From an uncultured Alphaproteobacteria bacterium (lineage in GTDB: Bacteria > Pseudomonadota > Alphaproteobacteria > Caulobacterales > Caulobacteraceae): DNA of 64,000 bases. Of the stretch, positions 32,284 through 42,142 are shown one piece after another (position 1 is the stretch's first letter; every line of letters starts with the position of its first letter). The notes below the pieces were generated by a model. The model was not told the DNA's origin. It was given only the letters and a program-made list of their open reading frames with translations, and searched no databases. A program made the position numbers and the translations under genes. Location of the stretch: assembly GCA_903909375.1 (NCBI GenBank), contig CAIVVM010000048.1:1-64000 (forward strand). The letters run 5' to 3'.

Positions 32284-33314
32284 TGGCAAAGGCTCCCAGC
32301 AAGAATATCGTCGACCCCGCCCGCATGACGGGCGCGGAGAAGTGCGCCGTCATCCTGCTGGCTCTTGGCGAAGAGCATGCGGCGGTGTGGAAGGCGCTGG
32401 ACGAAGAGGAGATCAAGGAGATCTCCCAGGCCATGGCCGGACTGGGCAATGTGACCGCAAGCGTGGTCGAGCAGTTGCTGATGGAATTCGTCGCCGGGAT
32501 GGCCAACAGCGGCGCCATCATGGGGACATTCGACCAGACCCAAAAACTACTCGCCAGCATAATGCCCGGCGACAAGGTCGACTCCCTGATGGAGGAAATC
32601 CGGGGTCCGGCCGGGCGGACCATGTGGGACAAGCTGGGCAATGTGAGTGAGGCTGTCCTCGCCAACTATCTGAAGAACGAATACCCCCAGACCGTCGCGG
32701 TGGTGCTGTCGAAGATCAAACCCGATCACGCCTCGCGAGTGCTCTCGTCCCTGCCCGAAGACTTCGCACTGGAATGCGTGATGCGCATGCTGCGTATGGA
32801 GCCGGTGCAGCGCGATATCCTCGACAAGATCGAGCATACGCTGCGCAACGAGTTCATGTCGAACCTGGCGCGGACCACCAAGCGCGACAGCCACGAAATG
32901 ATGGCCGACATCTTCAACGCCTTTGACCGCCAGACCGAGGCGCGCTTCATCACGGCTCTGGAAGAGCGCAACCGTGAGGCTGCCGAGCGCATTCGCGCGC
33001 TGATGTTCGTGTTCGAGGATCTCTCGAAACTCGATCCTGGCGGCGTCCAGACCCTGCTGCGGACTGTAGAGAAGGACCGCCTGGCGCTGAGCCTCAAGGG
33101 CGCCTCCGACGCGCTCCGCGAGATGTTCTTCTCCAACATGTCCGAACGCGCCTCGAAGATCATGCGCGAGGACATGGAGTCCATGGGCCCGGTGCGGCTT
33201 AAGGATGTGGACCAGGCGCAGATGGCCATCGTGCAGATCGCCAAGGACCTTGCCAACAAGGGCGATATCATGCTGGCCGGCTCGGGCAGCGGCGATGATG
33301 AGTTGATCTACTGA
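32283..33314 (+). CDS. fliG: Flagellar motor switch protein FliG
   Basis: This 343-residue rotor protein couples stator force to rotation and to switching. The N-terminal domain binds FliF, the middle domain has [14 protein letters not shown] (EYPQ in place of the more usual EHPQ motif, contacting FliM), and the C-terminal charged helix ([29 protein letters not shown]) faces the stator. It overlaps both neighbours by one base, so the operon is translationally coupled. Confidence 0.95.
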   Translation: MAKAPSKNIVDPARMTGAEKCAVILLALGEEHAAVWKALDEEEIKEISQAMAGLGNVTASVVEQLLMEFVAGMANSGAIMGTFDQTQKLLASIMPGDKVDSLMEEIRGPAGRTMWDKLGNVSEAVLANYLKNEYPQTVAVVLSKIKPDHASRVLSSLPEDFALECVMRMLRMEPVQRDILDKIEHTLRNEFMSNLARTTKRDSHEMMADIFNAFDRQTEARFITALEERNREAAERIRALMFVFEDLSKLDPGGVQTLLRTVEKDRLALSLKGASDALREMFFSNMSERASKIMREDMESMGPVRLKDVDQAQMAIVQIAKDLANKGDIMLAGSGSGDDELIY

Positions 33315-33961
33315 TGTCCGAAGCGCTCACCCGTTTTAACTTTGATACGGAATTCAGCGCCGCGGGTGACGCCACTGTGCTTTCGCCCCGGCCCAAGCGA
33401 CTCTTCCCTGCCGATGAAGTCGAGCAGATCCGCGCCGCAGCCCATGCCGCAGGCGAGCGGGCCGCCATGGCCAGTGTGGCGGCGCAGCAAGCCCGGGCGC
33501 TTGGCGAGATCGCAGCTGCCTGCAACCAGGCGCTCCCACGCCTGGCCGAGGTGGCGCACGAACATCGGATCGCGTCGGCGGCCCTGGCGCTGGCCTGCGC
33601 GCGCGCCATTGCCTACGCCGCGCTGGAGCGATTCCCCGAGGCCCCGACCCTGGCGGCGCTGGAATCCCTGGCCCGCGAGATCGACGCCCAGCCCCGTCTG
33701 GTTCTTACCGCCGATCCGGCGCTGGTAGACGCCCTTCGAACCACGCTGGAGGACGCGGCAAGGAACCTCGGGTTTGAAGGCGCGGTCGTTTTGAAAACGG
33801 ACGGCGCATTCGCTCCTCACGCCTTCACCCTCGACTTCGGCGACGGCCAGGCAACTTACGATCCTGCCGTCGCGGCCGAACGTGTCGCCGAAGCCCTGCA
33901 TGCTGCTCTCGCCTCGGAAGGGCTGCATGCCGAACCCCTGATCCCCGGCAGTGAAAGCTGA
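33314..33961 (+). CDS. flbE: FliH-like export ATPase regulator (FlbE)
   Basis: This 215-residue cytosolic protein occupies the position of Caulobacter flbE/fliH. The N-terminus is disordered, a long Ala-rich helix (HAAGERAAMASVAAQQARALGEI) forms the dimer stalk, and the C-terminal domain (LVLTADPALVDALRTTLEDAARNLGFEGAVVL) resembles the FliI-binding globular part. It regulates and tethers the export ATPase FliI, encoded on the other strand ~7 kb away. It starts one base before the fliG stop ends. Confidence 0.87.
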   Translation: MSEALTRFNFDTEFSAAGDATVLSPRPKRLFPADEVEQIRAAAHAAGERAAMASVAAQQARALGEIAAACNQALPRLAEVAHEHRIASAALALACARAIAYAALERFPEAPTLAALESLAREIDAQPRLVLTADPALVDALRTTLEDAARNLGFEGAVVLKTDGAFAPHAFTLDFGDGQATYDPAVAAERVAEALHAALASEGLHAEPLIPGSES

Positions 33962-33965
33962 AGCC

Positions 33966-34301
33966 ATGGCCGATGATGACCTGAAACTTGACGAGTTCGG
34001 CGCCGATGAGGGCGGGCTGCCTGAAGATGTGGGGGAGGACGGCAGAAGTGCGGCCGATCTTGTCACCGTCTTCGATGTGCCGGTGGCCATTTCCGCCGTT
34101 CTGGGCAAATCGAGCATGACCGTGGCCCAGCTGCTGCAGCTCAGCCAGGGCAGCATCCTGGAGCTGGATCGCAGGGTCGGCGAGGCCATCGACATCTATG
34201 TGAACAACCGGCTGGTCGCGCGCGGCGAGGTCGTCATCGTCGACGAGCGGCTGGGTGTGACCATGACTGAAATCATCAAGGACGGCGACACGGCGGCCTG
34301 A
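33966..34301 (+). CDS. fliN: Flagellar motor switch protein FliN
   Basis: This 111-residue C-ring component has an acidic N-terminal stretch and one SpoA domain (about 37-108): VFDVPVAISAVLGKSSMTV, LLQLSQGSILELDRRVGEAIDIYVNNRLVARGEVVIVDERLGVTMTEII. I chose the ATG at 33966 (MADDDLK); the ATG at 33951 is inside the flbE end. Length and motifs are normal for FliN. Confidence 0.93.
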   Translation: MADDDLKLDEFGADEGGLPEDVGEDGRSAADLVTVFDVPVAISAVLGKSSMTVAQLLQLSQGSILELDRRVGEAIDIYVNNRLVARGEVVIVDERLGVTMTEIIKDGDTAA

Positions 34302-34333
34302 TGCCGGCCTCGCGTGTGAAGGAGTAGATTCAA

Positions 34334-35701
34334 ATGCGGCTTCTGGTCGTCGGAAAACTAAGCGGGCAGCTCGCCACTGCTGTGAAAATGGCGATGAGCG
34401 CGGGCGCCAAGGTGAGCCACGTGGAGACCATCGAGGCGGCCACACATGCCCTTCGATCGGGCCAGGGCGCTGATCTGCTGATGGTGGACTATGATCTCGA
34501 CATCGCAGGTCTGATCGCGGCGAACGAGGACGAGCGGATCCGGGTGCCGGTGGTGGCTTGCGGCATCGCCGCGGACCCTCAGCGGGCCGCTGCCGCTATC
34601 CGCGCGGGCGCCAAGGAGTTCATCCCGCTGCCACCGGAGGCCGAGCTGATCGCCGCCGTTCTGGCCGCCGTGTCCGACGACAACCGCCCGATGGTGGTGC
34701 GCGATCCCAACATGCAGGCGGTGATTTCGCTGGCCGATCAGGTGGCCGGCTCCGACGCCTCGATCCTGATCACCGGCGAGAGCGGCGTCGGCAAGGAAGT
34801 GGTCGCCCGCTATGTGCACCAGAAGTCGCGGCGCGCCAGCCGGCCATTCATCTCGGTGAACTGTGCGGCAATCCCCGAGAACCTGCTGGAGAGCGAGCTC
34901 TTCGGCCACGAGAAGGGAGCCTTCACCGGCGCGCTGGCTCGCCGGATCGGCAAGTTCGAGGAGGCGACCGGCGGCACCCTGCTGCTCGATGAAATCTCCG
35001 AGATGGACACCCGCCTGCAAGCCAAGTTGCTCCGCGCCATCCAGGAGCGTGAAATCGACCGGGTTGGCGGGACCAAGCCCGTCAAAGTTGATATCCGCAT
35101 TCTGGCCACCTCCAACCGTGACCTGGCGATGGCGGTGAAGGACGGCACGTTCCGCGAGGATCTGCTCTACCGCCTCAACGTCGTGAACCTGCGGCTCCCG
35201 CCACTTCGCGAACGCCCCGGCGACGTGGTGGCGATGGCCGAATTCTTCGTAAAGAAATACGCCGCAGCCAATAGCCTCCCTGAAAAGCCGCTTTCCCAGG
35301 AGGCGCGGCGTCGGTTGGTCGGTCACCGCTGGCCGGGCAATGTGCGCGAACTGGAAAACGCCATGCATCGTGCGGTGCTGCTGGCCCCCGGTCCCGAGAT
35401 CGACGAGATGGCCATTCGGCTGCCGGATGGTCAGCCCCTGGCGGCGCCGGACGCTCACACCCGCACCGCGTTGGCCGCCGTCACCGCCGCCGAGACCATC
35501 AGCCGCGCCTTCGTCGGCCAGACCGTGGCCGAGATGGAACAGCACCTCATCATCGAGACCCTGGAACATTGCTTCGGCAACCGCACACATGCGGCCAACA
35601 TCCTGGGAATCTCGATCCGGACGCTGCGCAACAAGCTGAAGGAGTACGGCGAAGCCGGCGTCTCCGTCCCCGCCCCGCAAATGGGCCAGAGCGCGGCATA
35701 A
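34334..35701 (+). CDS. flbD: Sigma-54-dependent flagellar regulator FlbD
   Basis: This 455-residue enhancer-binding protein activates late flagellar genes and, in Caulobacter, represses the fliF promoter. The N-terminal receiver-like domain lacks the usual acidic pair (it has VVGKLSG), so normal phosphorylation is doubtful. The AAA+ domain has GESGVGKE (Walker A), GAFTGA (sigma-54 contact), [11 protein letters not shown] (Walker B) and RPGDV. The C-terminal Fis-type helix-turn-helix is [24 protein letters not shown]. It is the last gene before flhA in the same direction, with a 12-bp gap. Confidence 0.94.
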   Translation: MRLLVVGKLSGQLATAVKMAMSAGAKVSHVETIEAATHALRSGQGADLLMVDYDLDIAGLIAANEDERIRVPVVACGIAADPQRAAAAIRAGAKEFIPLPPEAELIAAVLAAVSDDNRPMVVRDPNMQAVISLADQVAGSDASILITGESGVGKEVVARYVHQKSRRASRPFISVNCAAIPENLLESELFGHEKGAFTGALARRIGKFEEATGGTLLLDEISEMDTRLQAKLLRAIQEREIDRVGGTKPVKVDIRILATSNRDLAMAVKDGTFREDLLYRLNVVNLRLPPLRERPGDVVAMAEFFVKKYAAANSLPEKPLSQEARRRLVGHRWPGNVRELENAMHRAVLLAPGPEIDEMAIRLPDGQPLAAPDAHTRTALAAVTAAETISRAFVGQTVAEMEQHLIIETLEHCFGNRTHAANILGISIRTLRNKLKEYGEAGVSVPAPQMGQSAA

Positions 35702-35713
35702 CGGACAACCTGA

Positions 35714-37801
35714 ATGACTGAAGCCGCCTATCGTTACGATACTGCGCCCTCCGCCGGTCGGGTCTGGAGTTGGGTGGCGCGTGGCGAGGTGTTGCTCGCA
35801 CTCGGCGTGGTGGGCGTCGTCGTTCTGCTCATTGTGCCGATCCCGGCATGGCTGCTGGACGGTTTGCTATCGCTCTCGATCGCATCGTCGATCCTGATCC
35901 TGATGACGTCGCTGCTGATCAAGAAGCCCTTGGAGTTCACGGCGTTTCCTACCGTGCTGCTCGGCGTGACCCTTTTCCGCCTAGCGCTCAACATTGCGAC
36001 AACCCGCCTGATCCTCAGCCACGGCCACGAGGGTGTCCACGGGGCCGGCCACGTCATCGAGACCTTCGGCAAGCTGATGATGGGCGGCAACTTCGCCATC
36101 GGCGTCATCGTCTTCATCATCCTGGTGGTGGTGAACTTCGTGGTGATCACCAAGGGCTCGGGGCGGATCGCCGAGGTGGCCGCAAGGTTCACCCTGGATT
36201 CCATGCCCGGCAAGCAGATGGCCATCGACGCCGACCTCTCATCGGGCCTGATCGACACCGACGAGGCAAAGATCCGGCGGAAGGAACTGGAGCAGGAATC
36301 CACCTTCTTCGGCGCCATGGACGGCGCATCCAAGTTTGTACGTGGCGATGCGGTAGCGGGTCTGGTGATCCTCGCGGTCAATGTGATCGGCGGCATCCTG
36401 ATTGGCGTGCTGCAACACGATGTGCCGATCGGCGAGGCGTTTTCGACCTACACCATCATGAGCATCGGCGACGGTCTGGTCAGCCAGATCCCGGCCCTGA
36501 TCGTCTCCATCGCGGCGGGCTTTCTGGTCTCGAAGGCCGGCGTTGAAGGCTCGGCCGACAAGGCGCTGGTCACCCAGCTGGCTACAAATCCGATCAGCCT
36601 GGGCATGGTCTCGGCGGCAGCCGGCGTTTTGGCCGCGATCCCGGGGATGCCGGTCATCCCGTTCGCGCTGGTATCCATCGGCGCAGGCGTTCTGGCCTGG
36701 AACCGCTCCAAGGCGGCCTCGCAACCAGAGCCCGTCAAGATCGTCGAGGCGCCGACCGAGGCCGAAGACGAGCCCATTGCCCAGACCCTGGCCATCGACG
36801 AAATCAAGATCGAGCTGGGCTACGGCCTGCTGCCGCTGATCAACGACCTGGAGGGTCGCCGGCTGACCGACCAGATCAAGGCGCTGCGCCGTACTCTGGC
36901 CGCCGACTTCGGCTTTGTCATGCCAAGCGTGCGCATCCTCGACAACATGCGCCTGCCCTCCATGGGCTATTGCCTGCGCATCAAGGAGATGGAGGCCGGG
37001 TCCGGCGAGGTACGGATCGGCCAGTTGATGGCGATGGATCCGCGCGGCGGCCAGATCGAGCTACCCGGCGAGCACATGAAGGAGCCTGCCTTCGGCCTGC
37101 CTGCCACCTGGATCGACGACAGCCTGCGTGAGGAAGCTACGTTCCGCGGCTACACCATCGTCGACCCGGCCACGGTGATGACCACCCACCTGACCGAGAT
37201 CCTCAAGGAGAACATGCCGGACCTGCTCACCTACGCCGAAGTCCAGAAACTGTTGAAGGACCTTCCGGCCGAACAGAAGAAGCTATCCGAAGACCTGATC
37301 CCCACGGTGGTCACGGCGACGACCGTTCAGCGCGTGCTGCAGTCCCTGTTGCGCGAGCGGGTTTCGATACGCGATCTGGGCGCCATCCTGGAAGGCATCG
37401 GCGAGGCGGCGCCGCACACCACATCCATCACCCTGCTGGTCGAACAGGTCCGCGGTCGTCTGGCGCGACAGCTTTGCTACGCCCATCGCGGCGAAGACGG
37501 CGCATTGCCCATCGTCACCCTTTCGGCCGAGTGGGAGAATGCCTTCGCCGACGCCCTGGTCGGAACCGGTGACGACAAGCAACTGGCCCTGGCCCCCTCG
37601 CGCCTGCAGGACTTCATCCGCGGCATCCGCGAGACCTTTGAACGCGCCGCCCTGGCCGGTGACAGCCCGGTGTTGCTGACCAGCCCGGGGGTTCGGCCCT
37701 ACGTCCGCTCCATCATCGAACGCTTCCGCGGCCAGACCCCGGTGATGAGCCAGAACGAGATACATCCGCGGGCGCGACTGAAGACGGTGGGCGCGCTGTA
37801 G
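35714..37801 (+). CDS. flhA: Flagellar export apparatus protein FlhA
   Basis: This 695-residue protein forms the nonameric export gate. About eight transmembrane helices occupy residues ~25-330, with the conserved FHIPEP loop region represented by FTLDSMPGKQMAIDADLSSGLID and EQESTFFGAMDGASKFVRGDA. The C-terminal cytosolic domain (about 360-695) binds export chaperones. It follows flbD after 12 bp. No clear terminator lies in the 119 bp after it. Confidence 0.95.
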   Translation: MTEAAYRYDTAPSAGRVWSWVARGEVLLALGVVGVVVLLIVPIPAWLLDGLLSLSIASSILILMTSLLIKKPLEFTAFPTVLLGVTLFRLALNIATTRLILSHGHEGVHGAGHVIETFGKLMMGGNFAIGVIVFIILVVVNFVVITKGSGRIAEVAARFTLDSMPGKQMAIDADLSSGLIDTDEAKIRRKELEQESTFFGAMDGASKFVRGDAVAGLVILAVNVIGGILIGVLQHDVPIGEAFSTYTIMSIGDGLVSQIPALIVSIAAGFLVSKAGVEGSADKALVTQLATNPISLGMVSAAAGVLAAIPGMPVIPFALVSIGAGVLAWNRSKAASQPEPVKIVEAPTEAEDEPIAQTLAIDEIKIELGYGLLPLINDLEGRRLTDQIKALRRTLAADFGFVMPSVRILDNMRLPSMGYCLRIKEMEAGSGEVRIGQLMAMDPRGGQIELPGEHMKEPAFGLPATWIDDSLREEATFRGYTIVDPATVMTTHLTEILKENMPDLLTYAEVQKLLKDLPAEQKKLSEDLIPTVVTATTVQRVLQSLLRERVSIRDLGAILEGIGEAAPHTTSITLLVEQVRGRLARQLCYAHRGEDGALPIVTLSAEWENAFADALVGTGDDKQLALAPSRLQDFIRGIRETFERAALAGDSPVLLTSPGVRPYVRSIIERFRGQTPVMSQNEIHPRARLKTVGAL

Positions 37802-37920
37802 CCGCGGTGCGGTACATTGCAATCCGCAGGGGCATAGCCTATCGCTGACGTATCGGGATAAAGCGGTGTCCCGGACAGGCTCAGGCCCAACCACCGCGCA
37901 TCTCCACATGGAGAAAGCGC

Positions 37921-38451
37921 ATGCGTCGTCCGATATGGTTCCATACTCTCCCTTCCCTCAGCCGGCGCGCCGTGGCGCTTGGCCTGATCGCCGCGCCCAC
38001 GATGGCCTTTGCCAGGTCCCCGGATTGCGGGCCGGCGCCGCAGATCCTGTTCGTCTGTGAGGCCGGCACAGTGAACAGCGCCATCGCCCGGGAGCTGTTC
38101 AGGGCCAGAGCCGCAGACGCCGGGCTGGATGTTCGGGTTGTATCGCGCGGGCTGCATCCGGAAGATCATCTGACCCCGGTGGTGGCTGAGAAGCTTCGCA
38201 ACGACGGCGTTGACGCGACCCGTGAGCCGACCATCTCTCTGACGACAGCCGATATCGCCACGGCCAAGATCGTGATCGCCTTCAATGCGGCGGCAGAGAA
38301 TCCGCTGTTGCGCGCTGCCCGTCGGTGGAACGTCCCGTCCTGGGGTGTGGACTATACGGCCTCCAAAGCGGTCATGGACATCCACATCGGCAAGCTCATC
38401 GCCGAACTGGTCACCCGCCCGCAAGCTGGTTGCGCGGCCCCACCGAAGTGA
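37921..38451 (+). CDS. LMW phosphatase/ArsC-like protein with degenerate active site
   Basis: This 176-residue protein has an N-terminal signal-like segment with a twin arginine (SRRAVALGLIAAPTMAFA) and a low-molecular-weight protein tyrosine phosphatase fold. In the P-loop VCEAGTVNSAIAREL, the nucleophile Cys46 is present but the essential CX5R arginine is Asn52, so ordinary phosphatase or arsenate reductase activity is doubtful. The end overlaps the chromate transporter start (GTGA), so the two are coupled. It may be a binding protein or a specialised thiol protein. The role is not known. Confidence 0.72.
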   Translation: MRRPIWFHTLPSLSRRAVALGLIAAPTMAFARSPDCGPAPQILFVCEAGTVNSAIARELFRARAADAGLDVRVVSRGLHPEDHLTPVVAEKLRNDGVDATREPTISLTTADIATAKIVIAFNAAAENPLLRAARRWNVPSWGVDYTASKAVMDIHIGKLIAELVTRPQAGCAAPPK

Positions 38452-39803
38452 CAGGGACGCTCCCGCTCCGCGAGGCCTTCAAGGTCTGGGCGCGGATCGC
38501 GGCCCTGAGCTTCGGTGGTCCCGCCGGCCAGATCGCGGTGATGCACCGCATTCTGGTGGAGGAGAAGCGCTGGCTGGGCGAGCGGCGGTTCCTGCATGCA
38601 CTCAACTACTGCATGCTGCTGCCGGGGCCTGAAGCACAGCAGCTGGCTATCTACATCGGCTGGCTGATGAACCGCACTGCCGGCGGCCTGATGGCGGGGA
38701 TGTTGTTCGTATTGCCAGGCTTCCTGGCGATCATGGCGCTCAGCATTCTCTATGCGCTGTTTGGGTCCGTGGGCCCGGTGGCCGCAGTGTTCTTTGGCCT
38801 GAAGTCGGCGGTGCTGGTGGTGGTGGTGCAGGCGGTGATCCGCGTCGGCAGCCGATCACTGAAGAACGCCACCATGAAGGCCCTGGCGGCCGCGGCGTTT
38901 GTAGGCATCTACGCCCTTCATATTCCCTTCCCCCTGATCATTCTGGCCGCGGGCGTCATCGGATTCATCGGCGGCCGCGCAGGCTTTCAAGCCTTCCTGG
39001 TCGGCGGCGGCCATGGCCCCAGGGTCGCCACCGAGGTCGCCGACGCCGATACCCTGCTGGGCGAAGGCACGCCCGATCACGCCCGGCCCAACCTGCGCTG
39101 GGCCCTCACCACAAGCGGCGTTCTGCTCGCGCTGTGGCTCACGCCGGTGCTGGTATTGGGTCTGACGCTGGGTTGGGACAACACGTTCTCGCAGATCGCG
39201 GTATTCTTCTCACGGATGGCGGTGGTGACCTTTGGCGGAGCCTATGCGGTGCTCGCCTATGTGGCTCAGGAGGCGGTCCAGAATTACCAGTGGCTTCGGC
39301 CCGGCGAGATGCTGGATGGGCTGGCCATGGCCGAGACCACGCCCGGGCCGCTGATCATCGTCACCCAGTTTGTGGGCTTCATGGGCGCGTTCCGGAATGC
39401 TTCCGGGATGGACCCGCTGCTGGCGGGGACGCTGGGCGGGATCCTCACCACCTGGGTGACCTTTACGCCGTGCTTTCTCTGGATTTTCCTGGGCGCGCCG
39501 TTTGTCGAGGCGCTACGCGGCGCACGCGCGCTGAATGCGGCGCTGGCGGCCATCACCGCGGCCGTGGTGGGGGTAATCCTTAATCTCGCGCTCTGGTTCG
39601 GGCTACACGTCCTGTTCGCAGAGGTCCAGACCGTGCAGGTGGGTGCGCTTCGCCTAGAAGCGCCGATATTGGAGTCGGTGAACATGGCCAGTCTGTTGCT
39701 GACGCTGGTCGCCGCCGTCGCCGCCTTCCGGTTCAAGGTTGGCGTGATCCCTCTGCTGGTCGGCTGCGCCGCGGCGGGTCTCGGCGTACATCTGGCCGGG
39801 TAG
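38448..39803 (+). CDS. ChrA-type chromate/anion transporter, full length
   Basis: This 451-residue CHR protein has two homologous halves: LREAFKVWARIAALSFGGPAGQ and LPGPEAQQLA in the first, SRMAVVTFGGAYAVLAYVAQEAV and TTPGPLIIVTQFVGF in the second. There are about 10-12 transmembrane helices. Family members export chromate, but many are uncharacterised. I chose GTG 38448, which overlaps the stop of the phosphatase-like gene; the longer ATG frame at 38325 reads inside that gene. A second CHR gene is at 48.9 kb. Confidence 0.87.
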   Translation: MTGTLPLREAFKVWARIAALSFGGPAGQIAVMHRILVEEKRWLGERRFLHALNYCMLLPGPEAQQLAIYIGWLMNRTAGGLMAGMLFVLPGFLAIMALSILYALFGSVGPVAAVFFGLKSAVLVVVVQAVIRVGSRSLKNATMKALAAAAFVGIYALHIPFPLIILAAGVIGFIGGRAGFQAFLVGGGHGPRVATEVADADTLLGEGTPDHARPNLRWALTTSGVLLALWLTPVLVLGLTLGWDNTFSQIAVFFSRMAVVTFGGAYAVLAYVAQEAVQNYQWLRPGEMLDGLAMAETTPGPLIIVTQFVGFMGAFRNASGMDPLLAGTLGGILTTWVTFTPCFLWIFLGAPFVEALRGARALNAALAAITAAVVGVILNLALWFGLHVLFAEVQTVQVGALRLEAPILESVNMASLLLTLVAAVAAFRFKVGVIPLLVGCAAAGLGVHLAG

Positions 39804-39910
39804 GTATAGGGTGTCAGGCCCCCGGCGTCCGCCGGACGGATGCGGTCCGACGGGGACGTCACGCTCTCCGCCGTTGCAGGCGCGCTCCCCTGCTGATAGC
39901 GGTGCAAACC

Positions 39911-39928
39911 ACGGGGCCGCGTCCCCGT
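39911..39928 (+). terminator. Hairpin after the chrA-like gene
   Basis: ACGGGG (39911-39916) and CCCCGT (39923-39928) form a 6-bp stem in the 147-bp gap before the DUF4282 gene. There is no long T run, so termination is only possible. Confidence 0.4.
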
Positions 39929-39950
39929 TGCTTCGAGTCTCGGGATACGG

Positions 39951-40331
39951 ATGCGTCGACCTCTCCAAAGACCGCACGGCCAGGGCGCAGGGTTCATTTG
40001 GGACCTGCTGACCTTTGAAAAGATGCTGACCGGCAGCGTGGTCCATCTGGTCTATTGGGCGGGGCTCGGCATCATTGGCATCATCGCGTTCGGCGTGCTC
40101 GGCGCCTCGGTGGGCGTGGCCGTGCGCGAGAGCAACATCCTCCTGGGGCTGCTGCTGGCGCTGGGTATCCTCGGGGTGGGCCTGCTGGGCGTGGGCGTGG
40201 GCGTCCTGCTGTGGCGCGCCTTCTGCGAGTTCTATGTGACCATCTTCAAGATCAGCGAGGACCTGCATGTCCTGCGCGCCGACGTCGAGGCCGAACGCGC
40301 GCGACAGGTCGGCGGACCACCAAAGGCCTAA
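39951..40331 (+). CDS. DUF4282 membrane protein
   Basis: This 126-residue protein carries the DUF4282 signature start FIWDLLTFEKMLTGSVVHLVYW, followed by two strong hydrophobic helices and the closing RAFCEFYVTIFKISEDLHVLR. The function is unknown; the charged cytosolic tail follows the second helix. The ATG at 39951 adds a short basic N-terminus. Its end overlaps the convergent fliJ end by 4 bp. Confidence 0.8.
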   Translation: MRRPLQRPHGQGAGFIWDLLTFEKMLTGSVVHLVYWAGLGIIGIIAFGVLGASVGVAVRESNILLGLLLALGILGVGLLGVGVGVLLWRAFCEFYVTIFKISEDLHVLRADVEAERARQVGGPPKA

Positions 40332-40741
40332 CGGCCTGCGGCCGCCCTGCGCAATCCAAGCTCATCCAGCGCCGCCACTTCCCGGCGGCCCAGTTCCTTG
40401 CGCTCATCCACGCGGATGTTTTCAGCGATCTGTTCGTACTTCTTCTGGGCCTCGAACGCCTCGGCCAGGGCGTCGCGGGCGCCCTGCTCTTCCATCAGGA
40501 TAAGGTCAATGGCCGATTGGGCGCTGGCCTTTCGGAGCTTCAGACCGTCCATGAAGCCGGCGCGATAGAGGCCTGTCGCGGCCTCTTCCGCTGTGAAAGC
40601 CAACTCCGCCTCGCCCTCGGCTTCCAGCATGGCTAGCTTCAACTCGGCGGCGACACGGCGGTCGACGATCTCCGACAGGCGCTTCTGCAGCACCTCGGCC
40701 TCATAGCTCGACAGCTTGATCAGCGACTTTGCCCAACTCAC
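40328..40741 (-). CDS. fliJ: Flagellar export protein FliJ
   Basis: This 137-residue protein is one long antiparallel coiled coil ([23 protein letters not shown] ... [21 protein letters not shown]), as expected for FliJ, the stalk that connects the FliI hexamer to the FlhA gate. The start overlaps the fliI stop by 4 bp. The length and position directly downstream of fliI support the call even though the sequence is poorly conserved. Confidence 0.87.
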   Translation of the reverse strand: MSWAKSLIKLSSYEAEVLQKRLSEIVDRRVAAELKLAMLEAEGEAELAFTAEEAATGLYRAGFMDGLKLRKASAQSAIDLILMEEQGARDALAEAFEAQKKYEQIAENIRVDERKELGRREVAALDELGLRRAAAGR

Positions 40742-42075
40742 GCGGCGGCTCCGTTCAGGATCTGGTCAAGGCCGTCGAATGAGGCCTCAAGACTGGTGGC
40801 GTCGTCCTTGCCCTGGCCGAGGAACGCCTCGATCGCCGGATTCAGGGCAATGGCGCGGTCGATCAGCGGGTCGGCGCCGGCGCGATAGGCGCCGATGCGG
40901 ATCAGCTCTTCCATATTGGCGTAGGCCGACATCGTCTGGCGGGCCTGACTGACGATCTCGCGCTCATGCGGTTCAAGGCAGCCGGGCATTGTGCGACTGA
41001 TCGACTTCAGCACGTTGATCGCCGGGAAGCGTCCGCGTTCAGCAATGCTGCGCTCCATGACGATGTGTCCGTCCAGAATCCCTCGCACAGCGTCAGCGAT
41101 GGGCTCATTGTGGTCATCGCCGTCCACCAGCACAGTGAACAGACCGGTGATCGGGCCGGCCCTGGTGCCGTCGGGTCGGATCGGGCCAGGACCGGCGCGC
41201 TCCAGCAGCTTGGGCAGTTCGGTAAAGACCGTCGGGGTATAGCCTTTGGTGGTGGGCGGTTCGCCTGCGGCCAGGCCGATCTCACGCTGGGCCATGGCGA
41301 AGCGCGTGACGCTGTCCATCAGGCACAGCACTTCCATATCCTGGTCCCGCAGGAATTCGGCGATGGCCATGGTCATGTAGGCAGCCTGGCGGCGCTTGAG
41401 CGCGGGCTCATCGGAGGTCGCGACCACGACGATGGCGCGTTTCAGGCCCTCTTCGCCCAAGGTCTCCTCGATGAACTCACGAACCTCACGGCCCCGTTCA
41501 CCGATCAGGCCGACCACCACGGCGTCGCAGTCGGCGTTCTTGGCCAGCATGGACAGCAGCACCGACTTGCCGACGCCAGAACCTGCAAACACACCGAGGC
41601 GTTGACCCCGGCAGCAGGTGGTGAAGACGTTCATCGCCCGGACGCCAAGGTCCAGGCGTTGCCCCACCCGATCGCGGGCGTGTGCCGAAGGCGGCGCCGC
41701 GCGCAGCGGATAGGCAGCGATCCCTTGCGGCAGGGGCCCCTTGCCGTCGATGGGTTGGCCGAAGCTGTCGACGATGCGGCCCAGCCAGGCCTTGGTGGGA
41801 CGCACGGCGGAACCCAGAGGCTGGATCTGGATTTCGGCGCCGGGCGCCACGCCCTCCACCGGCCCGAACGGCATCAGCAGCGCGCGGTTCTCGCGGAAAC
41901 CTACAACCTCGGCTGCCACGGACTTGTCGTTGAAGCGCGCGATTTCGGCACGAGCGCCAACGGCCAATCTGGACAGGCCGCCACGCGCCTCGATCAGCAG
42001 GCCGTTTACCGCCGCAACGCGACCGGAAACCGTCAGGGGATCCAGCCGCTCGACAGCGGCCACCAGGTTCTTCAC
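40738..42075 (-). CDS. fliI: Flagellum-specific ATPase FliI
   Basis: This 445-residue F1-beta-like ATPase drives or assists unfolding and export of flagellar proteins. Walker A is [14 protein letters not shown], Walker B is [13 protein letters not shown], and [29 protein letters not shown] is the family signature. It starts with GTG 42075. A 19-bp palindrome lies 11 bp upstream in its leader. It pairs with fliJ in an operon and works with FlbE/FliH from the other cluster. Confidence 0.94.
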   Translation of the reverse strand: MKNLVAAVERLDPLTVSGRVAAVNGLLIEARGGLSRLAVGARAEIARFNDKSVAAEVVGFRENRALLMPFGPVEGVAPGAEIQIQPLGSAVRPTKAWLGRIVDSFGQPIDGKGPLPQGIAAYPLRAAPPSAHARDRVGQRLDLGVRAMNVFTTCCRGQRLGVFAGSGVGKSVLLSMLAKNADCDAVVVGLIGERGREVREFIEETLGEEGLKRAIVVVATSDEPALKRRQAAYMTMAIAEFLRDQDMEVLCLMDSVTRFAMAQREIGLAAGEPPTTKGYTPTVFTELPKLLERAGPGPIRPDGTRAGPITGLFTVLVDGDDHNEPIADAVRGILDGHIVMERSIAERGRFPAINVLKSISRTMPGCLEPHEREIVSQARQTMSAYANMEELIRIGAYRAGADPLIDRAIALNPAIEAFLGQGKDDATSLEASFDGLDQILNGAAA

Positions 42076-42086
42076 GCGCGCTCCCC

Positions 42087-42105
42087 AAGGTCTGGTGCAG
42101 ACCTT
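42087..42105 (-). promoter_or_regulatory. Palindrome in the fliI leader
   Basis: AAGGTCTG-GTG-CAGACCTT is a perfect 8-bp-arm inverted repeat centred ~20 bp before the fliI GTG. It could be an operator or an mRNA hairpin masking the ribosome site. A GANTC site (GAGTC) lies just beyond, at about 42110. Confidence 0.55.
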
Positions 42106-42142
42106 TGTCGAGTCGCACTTAAGGGGTGGTGAAGATCAGGAC

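Noticed and set aside
34358..35680. 440-codon minus-strand frame opposite flbD
   Set aside because: Low-complexity antisense shadow of a gene with all AAA+ motifs on the plus strand.
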